Part shown: positions 27,040-36,222 of the stretch, in pieces
Layout: each line of letters begins with the position of its first letter
Position numbering within the stretch: position 1 is the stretch's first letter
Source: Bacteroides faecis MAJ27
GTDB taxonomy: Bacteria; Bacteroidota; Bacteroidia; Bacteroidales; Bacteroidaceae
DNA: 64,000 nt
Direction: 5' to 3'
NCBI RefSeq assembly: GCF_900106755.1
Contig: NZ_FNNN01000008.1
Coordinates: forward strand, 124,001-188,000
The notes under the pieces: generated by a model
Told to the model about the DNA's origin: nothing
What the model saw: only the letters and a program-made list of their open reading frames with translations
Database searches by the model: none
Position numbers and translations under genes: made by a program

Positions 27040-28719
27040 TTACTGCATCACTTCTTTGGCTCTGTCCAGTGCTACATAGATATTCGGACAAATGTTCTCT
27101 TTTCCCAGCAATTCATAGAATCCTGATTTTTCCAGTACTTTGTGTACCTTTTCATTGACTCCGGAAAGGATGACGGTCGTCTTTTCCCTCTTTGACATTT
27201 CGCATAGCGTAGTCAGGTTGTGGATACCGGTAGAATCGATGAACGGTATTTTACGCATACGGATGATACGCACATCCGGGCGGTCGCCCAGTTGCGACAT
27301 GGTTTCTTCAAACTTTGTGGCGATGCCGAAGAAATAAGGCCCGTTGATTTCATACACTTCCACCCCTTTGGGGATGATGATGTTCTCTTCATTCACGGCA
27401 ATATCCGATTCCTTGTTCGGGTCGATTTCGTCTGTGATTACGGAGATTTCTGTAGTCTCCATGACACGTTTCATGAAGAGGACACAGGCAATGATCAATC
27501 CTATTTCGATGGCGACTGTCAAATCGAAGATAACGGTAAGGAAGAAAGTGATCAGCAATACGGTAACATCCGATTTTGGATTTTTCAGTAATGCCTTGAA
27601 GACTCTCCATCCGCTCATATTATAAGATACAATCACCAGTACTCCGGCCAGACATGCCATCGGAATGTATTGAGCCAGCGGCATCAGGAACAGAAGAATC
27701 AGCAACAGTACTACTGCATGGATAATTCCGGCAATGGGAGTTTTACCTCCGTTGTTGATGTTGGTCATTGTGCGGGCAATCGCTCCGGTAGCGGGAATAC
27801 CTCCGAACAAAGGAGCTACGATGTTGGCGGCTCCCTGTGCGATAAGTTCCGTGTTGGAGTCGTGGCGGTCGCCGATCACACCGTCCGCTACGGTGGCGGA
27901 TAACAAAGATTCGATAGCTCCCAGCACAGCGATGGTAATAGCTACCGGAAACAATTCTCTGATAGCTTCCCAGTTGAGGGCAGGCACTACAGCATCGGGC
28001 AACTCCGACTTGATAGTAAACCGGTCACCGATAGTCTGGATGCAGTCGATTCCGCCATAGGTCTTCATCAGATAAACGGCAAGTGTCACCACTACAATGG
28101 CGATCAGCGAACCGGGAATTTTTTTGGAGAACCGGGGAGTAATCGCTATAATAATGATACTGACAATGCTGACAATTGTATTCCACCAGTTTATTGTGTC
28201 GAAATGGTGGAAATAAATCATCCATTTCCCGATAAAATCCCCCGGTACCTTTTCACCTCCGAAGGACAATCCGAAGATATCGGCGATCTGCGTAGTGAAA
28301 ATAGTAACGGCGATACCACTGGTGAAACCGACAATGATGGGATACGGAATAAACTTGATGACCGCTCCGAGTTTGAATACACCTAACAGTATCAGGATGA
28401 TACCTGCCATAAGTGTAGCTACAATCAGTCCGGCTTCACCATATTGCTGGATGATGCCGTAGATGATAACGATAAAAGCTCCTGTCGGTCCGCCGATCTG
28501 GACCTTGCTTCCTCCCATCAGAGAGATGATGAATCCGGCAATGATAGCGGTGATAATACCTTTTTCGGGCGATACTCCCGAAGCAATACCGAAGGCAATA
28601 GCTAACGGAAGTGCCACGATACCGACGATGACACCTGCCATCAGGTCTGCCATAAACGTTTCTTTCGAATAATTCTTTAAACAAGAAACCAATTTGGGTT
28701 TAAATTCAAATAACTTCAT
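27040..28719 (-). CDS. SulP-family inorganic anion transporter with STAS domain
   Basis: A 559-residue inner-membrane SLC26/SulP carrier. The transmembrane core (about 20-410) shows the family signature GIVALPLAIAFGIASGVSPEKGI and the second signature region GGIPATGAIARTMTNINNGGKTPIAGI. The C-terminal STAS domain (about 440-555) contains FIDSTGIHNLTTL, equivalent to the phosphorylatable serine region of anti-sigma antagonists. Substrate may be sulfate, bicarbonate or an organic acid; it cannot be told from the sequence. The gene is alone, with a minus-strand -7 element at 28769-28776, and faces the rubrerythrin promoter. Confidence 0.95.
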   Translation of the reverse strand: MKLFEFKPKLVSCLKNYSKETFMADLMAGVIVGIVALPLAIAFGIASGVSPEKGIITAIIAGFIISLMGGSKVQIGGPTGAFIVIIYGIIQQYGEAGLIVATLMAGIILILLGVFKLGAVIKFIPYPIIVGFTSGIAVTIFTTQIADIFGLSFGGEKVPGDFIGKWMIYFHHFDTINWWNTIVSIVSIIIIAITPRFSKKIPGSLIAIVVVTLAVYLMKTYGGIDCIQTIGDRFTIKSELPDAVVPALNWEAIRELFPVAITIAVLGAIESLLSATVADGVIGDRHDSNTELIAQGAANIVAPLFGGIPATGAIARTMTNINNGGKTPIAGIIHAVVLLLILLFLMPLAQYIPMACLAGVLVIVSYNMSGWRVFKALLKNPKSDVTVLLITFFLTVIFDLTVAIEIGLIIACVLFMKRVMETTEISVITDEIDPNKESDIAVNEENIIIPKGVEVYEINGPYFFGIATKFEETMSQLGDRPDVRIIRMRKIPFIDSTGIHNLTTLCEMSKREKTTVILSGVNEKVHKVLEKSGFYELLGKENICPNIYVALDRAKEVMQ

Positions 28720-28768
28720 TTCTGTGAATTGTTACATGTGCTTTTGCTATTTTGTAAAGTAGAGGTTG

Positions 28769-28776
28769 CAAAATTA
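28769..28776 (-). promoter_or_regulatory. -7 promoter element for the SulP gene
   Basis: On the minus strand the word is TAATTTTG, an exact TAnnTTTG match, about 50 bp before the start codon. Confidence 0.5.
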
Positions 28777-28895
28777 CATAAAATAATCGAGATAAGTATG
28801 TTTAGCAACATGCTATTTGATTGTTGATAGGTTTTGTCTATGAGTTGATAGTTTTTATTCATTAAGAAAAGGAGACTTATTACGAACAAATCTCT

Positions 28896-28903
28896 TATAT
28901 TTG
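28896..28903 (+). promoter_or_regulatory. -7 promoter element for rubrerythrin
   Basis: TATATTTG matches the -7 consensus; the start codon lies 61 bp downstream. A clear -33 TTTG is not seen. Confidence 0.6.
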
Positions 28904-28964
28904 CGTTATAAGTAGTACGACAAGTTACGTTTGGTAATAACCAATTTTAAAATATAATAGAATT

Positions 28965-29543
28965 ATGACTAAGAGTATCAAAGGAACCCAGACAGAGAAA
29001 AATCTGTTGACTTCATTCGCGGGAGAATCACAGGCAAGAATGCGTTACACTTATTTTGCAAGTGTTGCAAAGAAGGAAGGTTACGAACAAATTTCAGCAA
29101 TCTTCACAGAAACAGCTGATCAGGAAAAGGAACACGCAAAACGTATGTTCAAGTTCCTGGAAGGTGGCATGGTTGAAATTACTGCCAGCTATCCGGCTGG
29201 TGTGATCGGCAATACACTCGAAAATCTTCGCGCTGCCGCTGCCGGCGAACACGAAGAATGGTCACTGGATTACCCTCACTTCGCAGATGTAGCAGAACAG
29301 GAAGGTTTCCCGATGATTGCTGCTATGTATCGTAATATCTCAATCGCTGAGAAAGGTCATGAAGAAAGATATCTGGCTTTCGTGAACAACATCGAAAATA
29401 TGACTGTATTCGCTAAAGAAGGCGAAGTAGTATGGCAGTGCCGTAACTGCGGTTATATCGAAATCGGTAAGGAAGCTCCTGAAGTTTGCCCGGCATGTCT
29501 GCATCCGCAAGCATATTTCGAAGTGAAGAAAGAAAACTATTAA
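28965..29543 (+). CDS. rbr: Rubrerythrin
   Basis: A 192-residue cytoplasmic peroxide-scavenging enzyme. The N-terminal four-helix ferritin-like domain carries the diiron ligands in FAGESQARMRY, the ETADQEKEHAKR pair, AAAGEHEEW and IAEKGHEERY. The C-terminal rubredoxin-like domain holds one iron on two Cys pairs, CRNCGY and CPACLHP. Length is exactly typical. In strict anaerobes rubrerythrin reduces hydrogen peroxide using electrons from NADH via rubredoxin-type partners. It has its own promoter and a strong terminator, so it is monocistronic. Confidence 0.97.
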   Translation: MTKSIKGTQTEKNLLTSFAGESQARMRYTYFASVAKKEGYEQISAIFTETADQEKEHAKRMFKFLEGGMVEITASYPAGVIGNTLENLRAAAAGEHEEWSLDYPHFADVAEQEGFPMIAAMYRNISIAEKGHEERYLAFVNNIENMTVFAKEGEVVWQCRNCGYIEIGKEAPEVCPACLHPQAYFEVKKENY

Positions 29544-29561
29544 TAGAAGCGTTTATTAGAT

Positions 29562-29605
29562 AAAAAAATGCCACTTGCGGAAATTCTGCAAGCGGCATTT
29601 TTTTT
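29562..29605. terminator. Terminator after rubrerythrin
   Basis: A GC-rich hairpin (AATGCCACTTGC with GCAAGCGGCATT) is preceded by seven A and followed by eight T; it can end transcription from both convergent genes. Confidence 0.9.
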
Positions 29606-29624
29606 ATGGTTAGAAACTTGTCTT

Positions 29625-29900
29625 TTATCTGACAGTATCTTCTTTGTGGAACGTTACAGTCCTTTCAGCCGTAGAATCGTTTTTGATGCTGGTCACATCG
29701 CCTTTTGTCGTAAAGTATACATCGTTTCCCCTATCCGTAAAGCGATAGACTTTGACTCCGTCATGCTCGAACAGATAACTGATTTTGTAAGTTTCATTAT
29801 TTTCCGCTTTTCCTTGTTTCAAAGGAATACTGGGAGGATAGCAGGAAGATATCCCTGCCATAATGATTAAAAGAATAAATAGTTTAGTTAGTGTTTTCAC
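29625..29900 (-). CDS. Small DUF4884-type lipoprotein
   Basis: A 91-residue lipoprotein with lipobox GISSC (Cys20). The mature part is a small beta domain with YKISYLFEHDGVKVYRFTDRGNDVYFTTKGDVTS; this segment resembles the DUF4884 family of Bacteroides. The function is unknown. It follows nadB by 2 bp on the same strand and is therefore probably co-transcribed with it, though nothing links it to NAD synthesis. Confidence 0.7.
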   Translation of the reverse strand: MKTLTKLFILLIIMAGISSCYPPSIPLKQGKAENNETYKISYLFEHDGVKVYRFTDRGNDVYFTTKGDVTSIKNDSTAERTVTFHKEDTVR

Positions 29901-29902
29901 GA

Positions 29903-31474
29903 TTACTTTTTTGCATGTGGATAATCAATCGTATAATGTAATCCGCGGCTTTCTTTGCGTTCCATTGCCTGGCGCATAATCAGATAGCCAACATTGACCA
30001 TATTACGCAATTCGCAGATCTCTCTGGAAGCTACGCTGCGTTTGAACAAACTTTCAGTCTCTTCGTAGATAATATCCAGTCGGTCCCAGGCACGCTTCAG
30101 ACGAAGATCACTGCGGACAATACCTACGTAGGTACTCATAATCTGGTTGACTTCTTTCATGCTTTGTGTGATCAGGACCATTTCTTCCGGTGAGCGTGTT
30201 CCCTCATCGTTCCATTCGGGGATAGCTTCGTTGTAAGCATACTGGTCTACCACTTCCAGGCTATGTTTGGCGGCGGCATCGGCATATACGACAGCTTCGA
30301 TCAGTGAGTTGGAAGCCAGACGGTTGCCGCCGTGAAGTCCGGTGCAAGAGCATTCTCCCACGGCATAAAGGCGTTCGATGGAAGATTGCCCGTTCAGGTC
30401 TACGAGGATACCGCCGCAAAGATAATGGGCAGCCGGAGCTACCGGGATATAGTCCTTGGTGATGTCGATACCCAGGCTGAGGCATTTCTCGTAGATATTG
30501 GGGAAATGTTTCTTTGTTTCTTCCGGGTCTTTGTGGGTAACGTCCAGATAGACGTGGTCGTCTCCCCGGTTTTTCATTTCGTTGTCGATGGCACGGGCGA
30601 CGATATCACGCGGGGCAAGTGAAAGACGTGGATCATATTTCTGCATGAATTCTTTGCCGTCCATTGTACGGAGTACACCACCGTAGCCGCGCATTGCTTC
30701 CGTAATCAGGAAAGAAGGGCGGTCGCCCGGATGATAGAGGGCGGTAGGGTGAAATTGTACGAACTCCATGTCCTTTACCGTGCCTTTGGCGCGATAGACC
30801 ATGGCGATACCGTCTCCGGTAGCGACCAGCGGGTTGGTGGTTGTTTTATAAACGGCCCCTACTCCACCGGTGGCCATTAAAGTCACTTTGGCGAGGTATG
30901 TATCTACTTTTCCGGTTTTCGGGTCGAGGATGTAAGCACCGTAACATTTGATGTCCGGTGTCTGGCGGGTAACGGTCACTCCCAAGTGATGCTGTGTCAG
31001 GATTTCAACGGCAAACTGGTTCTCAATCACTTCGATGTTCGGATGCCGCTGTACGGCTTTGATCAGGCTGTCCTGAATTTCTGCTCCCGTATTATCTTTA
31101 TGGTGAAGAATGCGGAATTCGGAATGCCCTCCTTCGCGGTGCAAGTCAAATTCGCCTTTCTCGTTTTTGTCGAAGTCTACCCCCCACTTGATAAGTTCTT
31201 CAATTTGCGCAGGCGCTTCGCGCACTACTTTTTCTACTGCTTCACGGTCACTGATCCAGTCTCCTGCAATCATCGTGTCTTCAATGTGTTTGTCGAAATT
31301 ATCTACCAGAAGGTTGGTGACAGACGCCACCCCTCCTTGGGCGAAGTACGTATTGGCTTCTTCCAGCCCGCTTTTACAGATAAGAGCAACTTTACCTTTG
31401 TGCGCTACTTTGAGCGCAAAACTCATACCGGCAATTCCGGAGCCGATAACGAGGAAATCGAATTTTCTTACCAT
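29903..31474 (-). CDS. nadB: L-aspartate oxidase
   Basis: A 523-residue flavoenzyme that oxidises L-aspartate to iminoaspartate, which NadA then uses. The Rossmann FAD motif VIGSGIAGMSFALKVA lies near residue 8, followed by NTYFAQGGVA, the active-site HREGGHSEFRILHH, LYAVGECSCTGLHGGNRLASNSLIEA and the C-terminal helical domain. In anaerobes fumarate rather than oxygen is the likely electron acceptor. The ATG at 31474 is chosen rather than the in-frame GTG at 31492, because a minus-strand -7 element at 31495-31502 would place the transcription start inside or after that GTG. Confidence 0.97.
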   Translation of the reverse strand: MVRKFDFLVIGSGIAGMSFALKVAHKGKVALICKSGLEEANTYFAQGGVASVTNLLVDNFDKHIEDTMIAGDWISDREAVEKVVREAPAQIEELIKWGVDFDKNEKGEFDLHREGGHSEFRILHHKDNTGAEIQDSLIKAVQRHPNIEVIENQFAVEILTQHHLGVTVTRQTPDIKCYGAYILDPKTGKVDTYLAKVTLMATGGVGAVYKTTTNPLVATGDGIAMVYRAKGTVKDMEFVQFHPTALYHPGDRPSFLITEAMRGYGGVLRTMDGKEFMQKYDPRLSLAPRDIVARAIDNEMKNRGDDHVYLDVTHKDPEETKKHFPNIYEKCLSLGIDITKDYIPVAPAAHYLCGGILVDLNGQSSIERLYAVGECSCTGLHGGNRLASNSLIEAVVYADAAAKHSLEVVDQYAYNEAIPEWNDEGTRSPEEMVLITQSMKEVNQIMSTYVGIVRSDLRLKRAWDRLDIIYEETESLFKRSVASREICELRNMVNVGYLIMRQAMERKESRGLHYTIDYPHAKK

Positions 31475-31494
31475 AGTTTTGTTATTTCTCACCG

Positions 31495-31502
31495 CAAAGC
31501 TA
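31495..31502 (-). promoter_or_regulatory. -7 promoter element for nadB
   Basis: TAGCTTTG on the minus strand matches TAnnTTTG and lies 20 bp before the ATG at 31474. It decides the nadB start because the upstream GTG would not be transcribed as a start codon. Confidence 0.55.
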
Positions 31503-31580
31503 CAAAATAAGTTACTTCGTTGTTCTTTTCGTTGTCACTAATTCATAAAATTGCTACCTTGCAGGCAAAAAATTGACAAA

Positions 31581-31976
31581 ATGAATCGAATTTTTCATGC
31601 CCGCATTGCCTGGTACCACTATTTTCTGTTGCTGGTGCTTACTGTAAATGCCGTCGGCGCTTTGTGGTGTAAATATATCTTGCCGGCAGTGCTGTTGATG
31701 CTTCTGCTTATTGTAGTGATCGAACAGATTATTCATACGGTTTATACCGTGTCTGCCGATGGCAATCTGGAGATATCTATGGGACGGTTTATCCGTAAAA
31801 AAGTAATCCCCATTGCCGAAATTACCGCTATCAGGAAGTATCATTCCATGAAGTTCGGAAAGTTTTCGGTGACGAACTATGTGTTGATAGAGTATGGAAA
31901 CGGGAAGTTTGCCTCGGTAATGCCTGTCAAGGAACATGAATTTGTGGAGTTGATTAAAAAGAAAATGGAACAATAA
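31581..31976 (+). CDS. Bacterial PH-domain membrane protein
   Basis: A 131-residue protein with two hydrophobic helices (about 8-25 and 30-50) followed by a small beta-rich domain (HTVYTVSADGNLEISMGRFIRKKVIPIAEITAIRKYHS), which resembles the bacterial PH (DUF304-like) fold. Function unknown. The ATG at 31581 gives a cleaner protein than an in-frame ATG at 31551. It ends 11 bp before lpdA and may be in its operon. Confidence 0.7.
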   Translation: MNRIFHARIAWYHYFLLLVLTVNAVGALWCKYILPAVLLMLLLIVVIEQIIHTVYTVSADGNLEISMGRFIRKKVIPIAEITAIRKYHSMKFGKFSVTNYVLIEYGNGKFASVMPVKEHEFVELIKKKMEQ

Positions 31977-31987
31977 ATTCTATATCT

Positions 31988-33331
31988 ATGAAATACCAAG
32001 TTATTATCATCGGTGGCGGTCCCGCAGGATATACAGCTGCCGAAACTGCCGGTAAAGCCGGTTTGAGCGTATTGCTGATCGAGAAAAACAGTCTGGGCGG
32101 TGTCTGCCTGAATGAAGGATGTATCCCGACAAAAACATTGTTGTATTCGGCCAAGACTTATGACAGTGCGCGGCATGCCTCGAAATATGCGGTGAATGTT
32201 TCCGAAGTTTCCTTCGATTTGCCTAAAATCATTGCCCGTAAAAGCAAAGTAGTGCGCAAGTTGGTATTGGGTGTCAAAGCGAAGCTGACTTCCAATAATG
32301 TAACGATGGTGACGGGAGAGGCACAGATCATAGATAAGAACACTGTTCGCTGCGGTGAAGAAACCTATGAAACGGAAAATCTGATACTGTGTACGGGTTC
32401 CGAAACTTTTATCCCTCCTGTTCCCGGTGTGGAAACGGTGAATTACTGGACACATCGGGATGCGCTGGATAGTAAGGAACTGCCTGCTTCTCTGGTTATT
32501 GTCGGTGGTGGAGTAATCGGTATGGAATTTGCGTCATTCTTTAATAGCCTGGGTGTGCAAGTGACGGTGGTAGAGATGATGGATGAGATTCTGGGGGGAA
32601 TGGATAAAGAACTGTCCGGCCTGCTCCGTGCCGATTATGCGAAGCGGGGTGTTAAGTTTTTGCTCAGCACTAAAGTTGTCGCTTTATCACAGACGGAAGA
32701 AGGTGCGGTGGTTTCGTATGAGAATTCGGAAGGAAATGGTAGTGTTACGGCAGAGAAACTATTGATGAGCGTCGGACGTCGTCCCGTGACAAAAGGTTTC
32801 GGACTTGAAAATCTGAATCCGGATAAAACCGGGCGTGGTGCTATCAGGGTCAATGAGAAGATGCAGACTTCATTGCCCGGTGTCTATGTTTGCGGTGATC
32901 TGACAGGGTTCTCTTTGCTGGCTCATACAGCTGTTCGTGAAGCGGAAGTGGCTGTGCATACTATTCTGGGTAAAGAAGACGCTATGAGTTATCGCGCTAT
33001 TCCGGGAGTGGTCTATACAAATCCGGAAATTGCCGGAGTCGGTGAGACGGAAGAATCGGCCTCATCAAAAGGCATTACTTATCAGGTAGTGAAACTTCCG
33101 ATGGCTTATTCCGGTCGTTTCGTTGCAGAGAATGAAGGAGTGAACGGGGTTTGCAAGGTACTGCTGGACGAACAGGAACGGGTGATTGGTGCACACGTAC
33201 TGGGTAATCCTGCTTCGGAGATTATCACACTTGCCGGAACAGCTATCGAGCTTGGGCTGACTGCTGCCGCATGGAAAAAGATCGTTTTCCCTCATCCTAC
33301 GGTAGGGGAGATTTTCAGGGAAGCGTTATAA
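31988..33331 (+). CDS. lpdA: Dihydrolipoyl dehydrogenase
   Basis: A 447-residue FAD enzyme that reoxidises the lipoyl groups of 2-oxoacid dehydrogenase complexes or the glycine cleavage system with NAD+. The FAD motif IIGGGPAGYTAAETA is at residue 7; the redox-active disulfide is Cys40/Cys45 in GGVCLNEGCIP; the NAD-binding motif VIVGGGVIGMEFASFF is near 170. The C-terminal dimerisation domain has the catalytic His-Glu in the final segment (FPHPTVGEIFREAL). No acyltransferase genes are adjacent. Confidence 0.95.
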   Translation: MKYQVIIIGGGPAGYTAAETAGKAGLSVLLIEKNSLGGVCLNEGCIPTKTLLYSAKTYDSARHASKYAVNVSEVSFDLPKIIARKSKVVRKLVLGVKAKLTSNNVTMVTGEAQIIDKNTVRCGEETYETENLILCTGSETFIPPVPGVETVNYWTHRDALDSKELPASLVIVGGGVIGMEFASFFNSLGVQVTVVEMMDEILGGMDKELSGLLRADYAKRGVKFLLSTKVVALSQTEEGAVVSYENSEGNGSVTAEKLLMSVGRRPVTKGFGLENLNPDKTGRGAIRVNEKMQTSLPGVYVCGDLTGFSLLAHTAVREAEVAVHTILGKEDAMSYRAIPGVVYTNPEIAGVGETEESASSKGITYQVVKLPMAYSGRFVAENEGVNGVCKVLLDEQERVIGAHVLGNPASEIITLAGTAIELGLTAAAWKKIVFPHPTVGEIFREAL

Positions 33332-33343
33332 TGGTTGCATCGG

Positions 33344-33409
33344 TTTTGCCGCAAGTTATCAGGCACGGGGGGATTCTTCATTATGTGCTGATAGCTCCTG
33401 ACGGCAAAA
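33344..33409 (+). terminator. Nested hairpin between lpdA and dacB
   Basis: TTTTGCCG (33344-33351) pairs with CGGCAAAA (33402-33409), and inside it AGTTATCAGGCAC pairs imperfectly with GTGCTGATAGCT. The structure lies 13 bp after the lpdA stop. It lacks a U-run and may be an mRNA-end or leader structure. Confidence 0.5.
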
Positions 33410-33470
33410 GCCAGGGCATATAGGGGTGGTTATGGAAAAGGACCACCTTTATTGCCATAAATTGTTTAGC

Positions 33471-34871
33471 ATGAAGAAAAGTCTTTTATTAGCTGTTTTG
33501 TCAGTATGCCTTCTTCCCTTGTGGGGACAGGCAAATCTTTCCCAAATAGATTCTCTGGTTCGGAAAATGCTTCCCGAAGCGTCCGAAGTCGGCATATCCG
33601 TATATGACCTGACGGCAAAGAAATCCCTCTATACCTATCATGATACGAAACTTTCCCGTCCGGCTTCTACCATGAAGTTGCTGACTGCTGTTACGGCGCT
33701 CTCCCGTTCCGACGCGGACAATCCTTTCTGTACGGAAGTATGGTATGATGGCGTGATAGAACATGACACGTTGCAGGGCAACCTGTACGTTGTCGGCGGA
33801 TTCGATCCGGAATTTGATAGTCTGATGATGGATTCATTGATAGAAGAAGTAATCACCTTCCCTTTTTCGGTCATCAGCGGACAGGTATATGGTGATGTTT
33901 CGATGAAAGACTCTCTTTATTGGGGACATGGATGGGCATGGGATGATACTCCGGAGGCTTATCAGCCTTATTTATCTCCATTGATGTTCTGTAAGGGTGC
34001 TGTAGAGGTGACGGTAGTTCCCGGTTCCCAGCAAGGAGATACGGCGAGTATATCCTGCAAGCCGGCATCTTCTTATTATACAATGACGAATCGGACCAAG
34101 ACACGTACTCCTTCTGCCGGAAAGTATTCGTTATCGAGAGATTGGCTGACTAACGGGAATAATCTGACCGTAACAGGGAATGTTTCTACGTTTAGGAAGG
34201 ATCTGGTAAACGTCTATGATTCAGGAAGTTTCTTTATGCATGCCTTTCTGGAACGTCTCCGTGCGAAAGGAATCGTAGTCCCCGAATCGTATGGTTTTAC
34301 TGAATTACCGGCGGATGGAGTTGAACAAATGGCTCGTTGGGAGACTCCGGTACAGAAAGTGCTGAACCAGTTGATGAAGGAAAGTGATAATCTGAATGCG
34401 GAAGCGATGCTTTGCCGTATTGCGTCACAAGCCACCGGAAAGAAACATGTGACGGCGGAAGATGGTATTGTCGAAATTATGAAGCTGATCCGTAAACTTG
34501 GACACGATCCGAAGGACTATAAGATTGCGGACGGTTGCGGACTGTCTAATTATAATTACCTCTCTCCCGCCCTGTTGGTCGATTTCTTGAAATATGCTTA
34601 TTCGCAAACAGATGTTTTTCAGAAACTGTATAAGTCTCTTCCTGTTGCCGGGATAGATGGAACGTTGAAAAACAGAATGAAGAATACTTCCGCATTCAGA
34701 AATGTCCATGCAAAGACCGGCTCATTTACTGCTATCAACGCGCTTGCCGGATATCTGAAGATGAAGAACGGACATGAAGTGGCTTTTGCTATTATGAATC
34801 AGAATGTGCTTTCGGCAGCTAAGGCAAGGGCTTTTCAGGATAAGGTTTGCGAGGTCATTATCGGGCGTTAA
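33471..34871 (+). CDS. dacB: D-alanyl-D-alanine carboxypeptidase/endopeptidase, PBP4 family
   Basis: A 466-residue periplasmic peptidase of family S13 that trims or cleaves peptidoglycan cross-links. The signal peptide is MKKSLLLAVLSVCLLPLWGQ; this ATG (33471) is chosen because an in-frame upstream start at 33426 would bury it. All three penicillin-binding motifs are visible: STMK (Ser66), SDN in ESDNLNAEAM, and KTG in HAKTGSF. The inserted domain between motif 1 and 2 is normal for this class. Separated from lpdA by ~140 bp. Confidence 0.94.
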   Translation: MKKSLLLAVLSVCLLPLWGQANLSQIDSLVRKMLPEASEVGISVYDLTAKKSLYTYHDTKLSRPASTMKLLTAVTALSRSDADNPFCTEVWYDGVIEHDTLQGNLYVVGGFDPEFDSLMMDSLIEEVITFPFSVISGQVYGDVSMKDSLYWGHGWAWDDTPEAYQPYLSPLMFCKGAVEVTVVPGSQQGDTASISCKPASSYYTMTNRTKTRTPSAGKYSLSRDWLTNGNNLTVTGNVSTFRKDLVNVYDSGSFFMHAFLERLRAKGIVVPESYGFTELPADGVEQMARWETPVQKVLNQLMKESDNLNAEAMLCRIASQATGKKHVTAEDGIVEIMKLIRKLGHDPKDYKIADGCGLSNYNYLSPALLVDFLKYAYSQTDVFQKLYKSLPVAGIDGTLKNRMKNTSAFRNVHAKTGSFTAINALAGYLKMKNGHEVAFAIMNQNVLSAAKARAFQDKVCEVIIGR

Positions 34872-35019
34872 TTCCGGTGAATGAAAAAGGCTGTTGATAG
34901 AAAAAGTGAATACCTGCTTAAAATAATGCTCTTTTATTTGAACGTTTGCTTTATTGGCGTGTATGCTTTGTCAGAACGGTTCTAATTAAGCAATGTTGAA
35001 TTAAATAAAAGAGTAAACA

Positions 35020-36201
35020 ATGAAAGCTATCAAATATCTGTTACTTATTATGCTGTGTTTTTACGGCGAACAGATTTATTCTCAAAAAAAAGCGGTCTGG
35101 GTGCCAGACTCTATTGCGTCTCAAATTTCTGTGATTCAGAATCAGGCCCGCGAGTGGAAACAGCACACCGATGAAAATCCAAAAGATGAGAAAGCATGGA
35201 TGCGCTATGTACGAACGATCCAAACACTCAAATCGCTTACTCCCGGCGATAGCATCGAAAAGGAAATCAATGAAATGATGGTCAAAGTGAAGAAATACAT
35301 ACCTAATACTGCTACTTATGCTTTGATACAAAATATGATTTTGCCTTTTAGTAAAAGTGATATGAGTTTCGATGAAATCATGGATAAGTGGCCTGATGCT
35401 GTTATGCATTATCCTACTTATATGGCTCTGTCCTTTCATAATAAGAATAGGTTGAAGGATGTTTCTATCCGATGGTATCAATCAGGTACGTACCCTCTCC
35501 AGTCTTTGAATTATACCTATAATGAATTGATTTCTGCAGAAAAAGATGCGTTAATATTTACTGATGCTAATTGGACGTTGTTTGCAAGTTATCTGCTTCA
35601 ATATGGAAAGGGATTGTTTAACGATAAGAAAGTGATCTTCTCTGCTTTGATGCTTACTCCGTTCTCAATGAATGAGCTGACAGAGGAACTGGGCATACCG
35701 GAATTCAAAGATGCTGATCCGGAGTTTTATAAAAGTAAAACTCCAACAATGACATTTGCCAATGAAATGAAAAAACGCATAGAACATATTGCCAAATATA
35801 CCAAACGTCCCATTTATATCTCTGTTTCAACCAACGAAGCTGTGAAGAATTTATTGAAAGACCATTTATATGGTGAAGGGCTATTAATGAGATATTCTTC
35901 CAAACCTTATGATAATCTGGCTGTCATGCGTCGTAATTTCGAGAATACCTATTTATTGGATTACTTATATGAAACGTTTTATCCGGAGACACTGACAGAT
36001 GTTTGTCTTGATCTTAAAGGAGTAAAAATGCTTAGCATCTATTATGTACCGGCTTTCAAATCTCTTCTTCAGTTTTATAAGGAGTCTGGTGATGTGACTC
36101 ATTATGATAAGCTTTATTCTTTGCTGGAATCTATCGTTAAGAAAGCAGATTATTATAGTGATGAAGTGCGTGAGCGTTATCTGAAAAGTATTAATTTCTA
36201 A
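35020..36201 (+). CDS. Exported protein of unknown function, first of a paralogous pair
   Basis: A 393-residue protein with a signal peptide (MKAIKYLLLIMLCFYGEQIYSQ). I do not recognise a named domain. It is mostly alpha-helical with WKQHTDENPKDEKAWMRYVRTIQTL near the N-terminus, which is reminiscent of a helical repeat, and a C-terminal YSSKPYDNLAVMRRNFENTYLLDYL segment that is shared with the next gene. It opens a four-gene operon ending in an ECF sigma factor and a membrane protein, so it may sense an envelope state or be the product that this sigma factor controls. Confidence 0.7.
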   Translation: MKAIKYLLLIMLCFYGEQIYSQKKAVWVPDSIASQISVIQNQAREWKQHTDENPKDEKAWMRYVRTIQTLKSLTPGDSIEKEINEMMVKVKKYIPNTATYALIQNMILPFSKSDMSFDEIMDKWPDAVMHYPTYMALSFHNKNRLKDVSIRWYQSGTYPLQSLNYTYNELISAEKDALIFTDANWTLFASYLLQYGKGLFNDKKVIFSALMLTPFSMNELTEELGIPEFKDADPEFYKSKTPTMTFANEMKKRIEHIAKYTKRPIYISVSTNEAVKNLLKDHLYGEGLLMRYSSKPYDNLAVMRRNFENTYLLDYLYETFYPETLTDVCLDLKGVKMLSIYYVPAFKSLLQFYKESGDVTHYDKLYSLLESIVKKADYYSDEVRERYLKSINF

Positions 36202-36222
36202 ACTATCCCCATTAAAAAGATT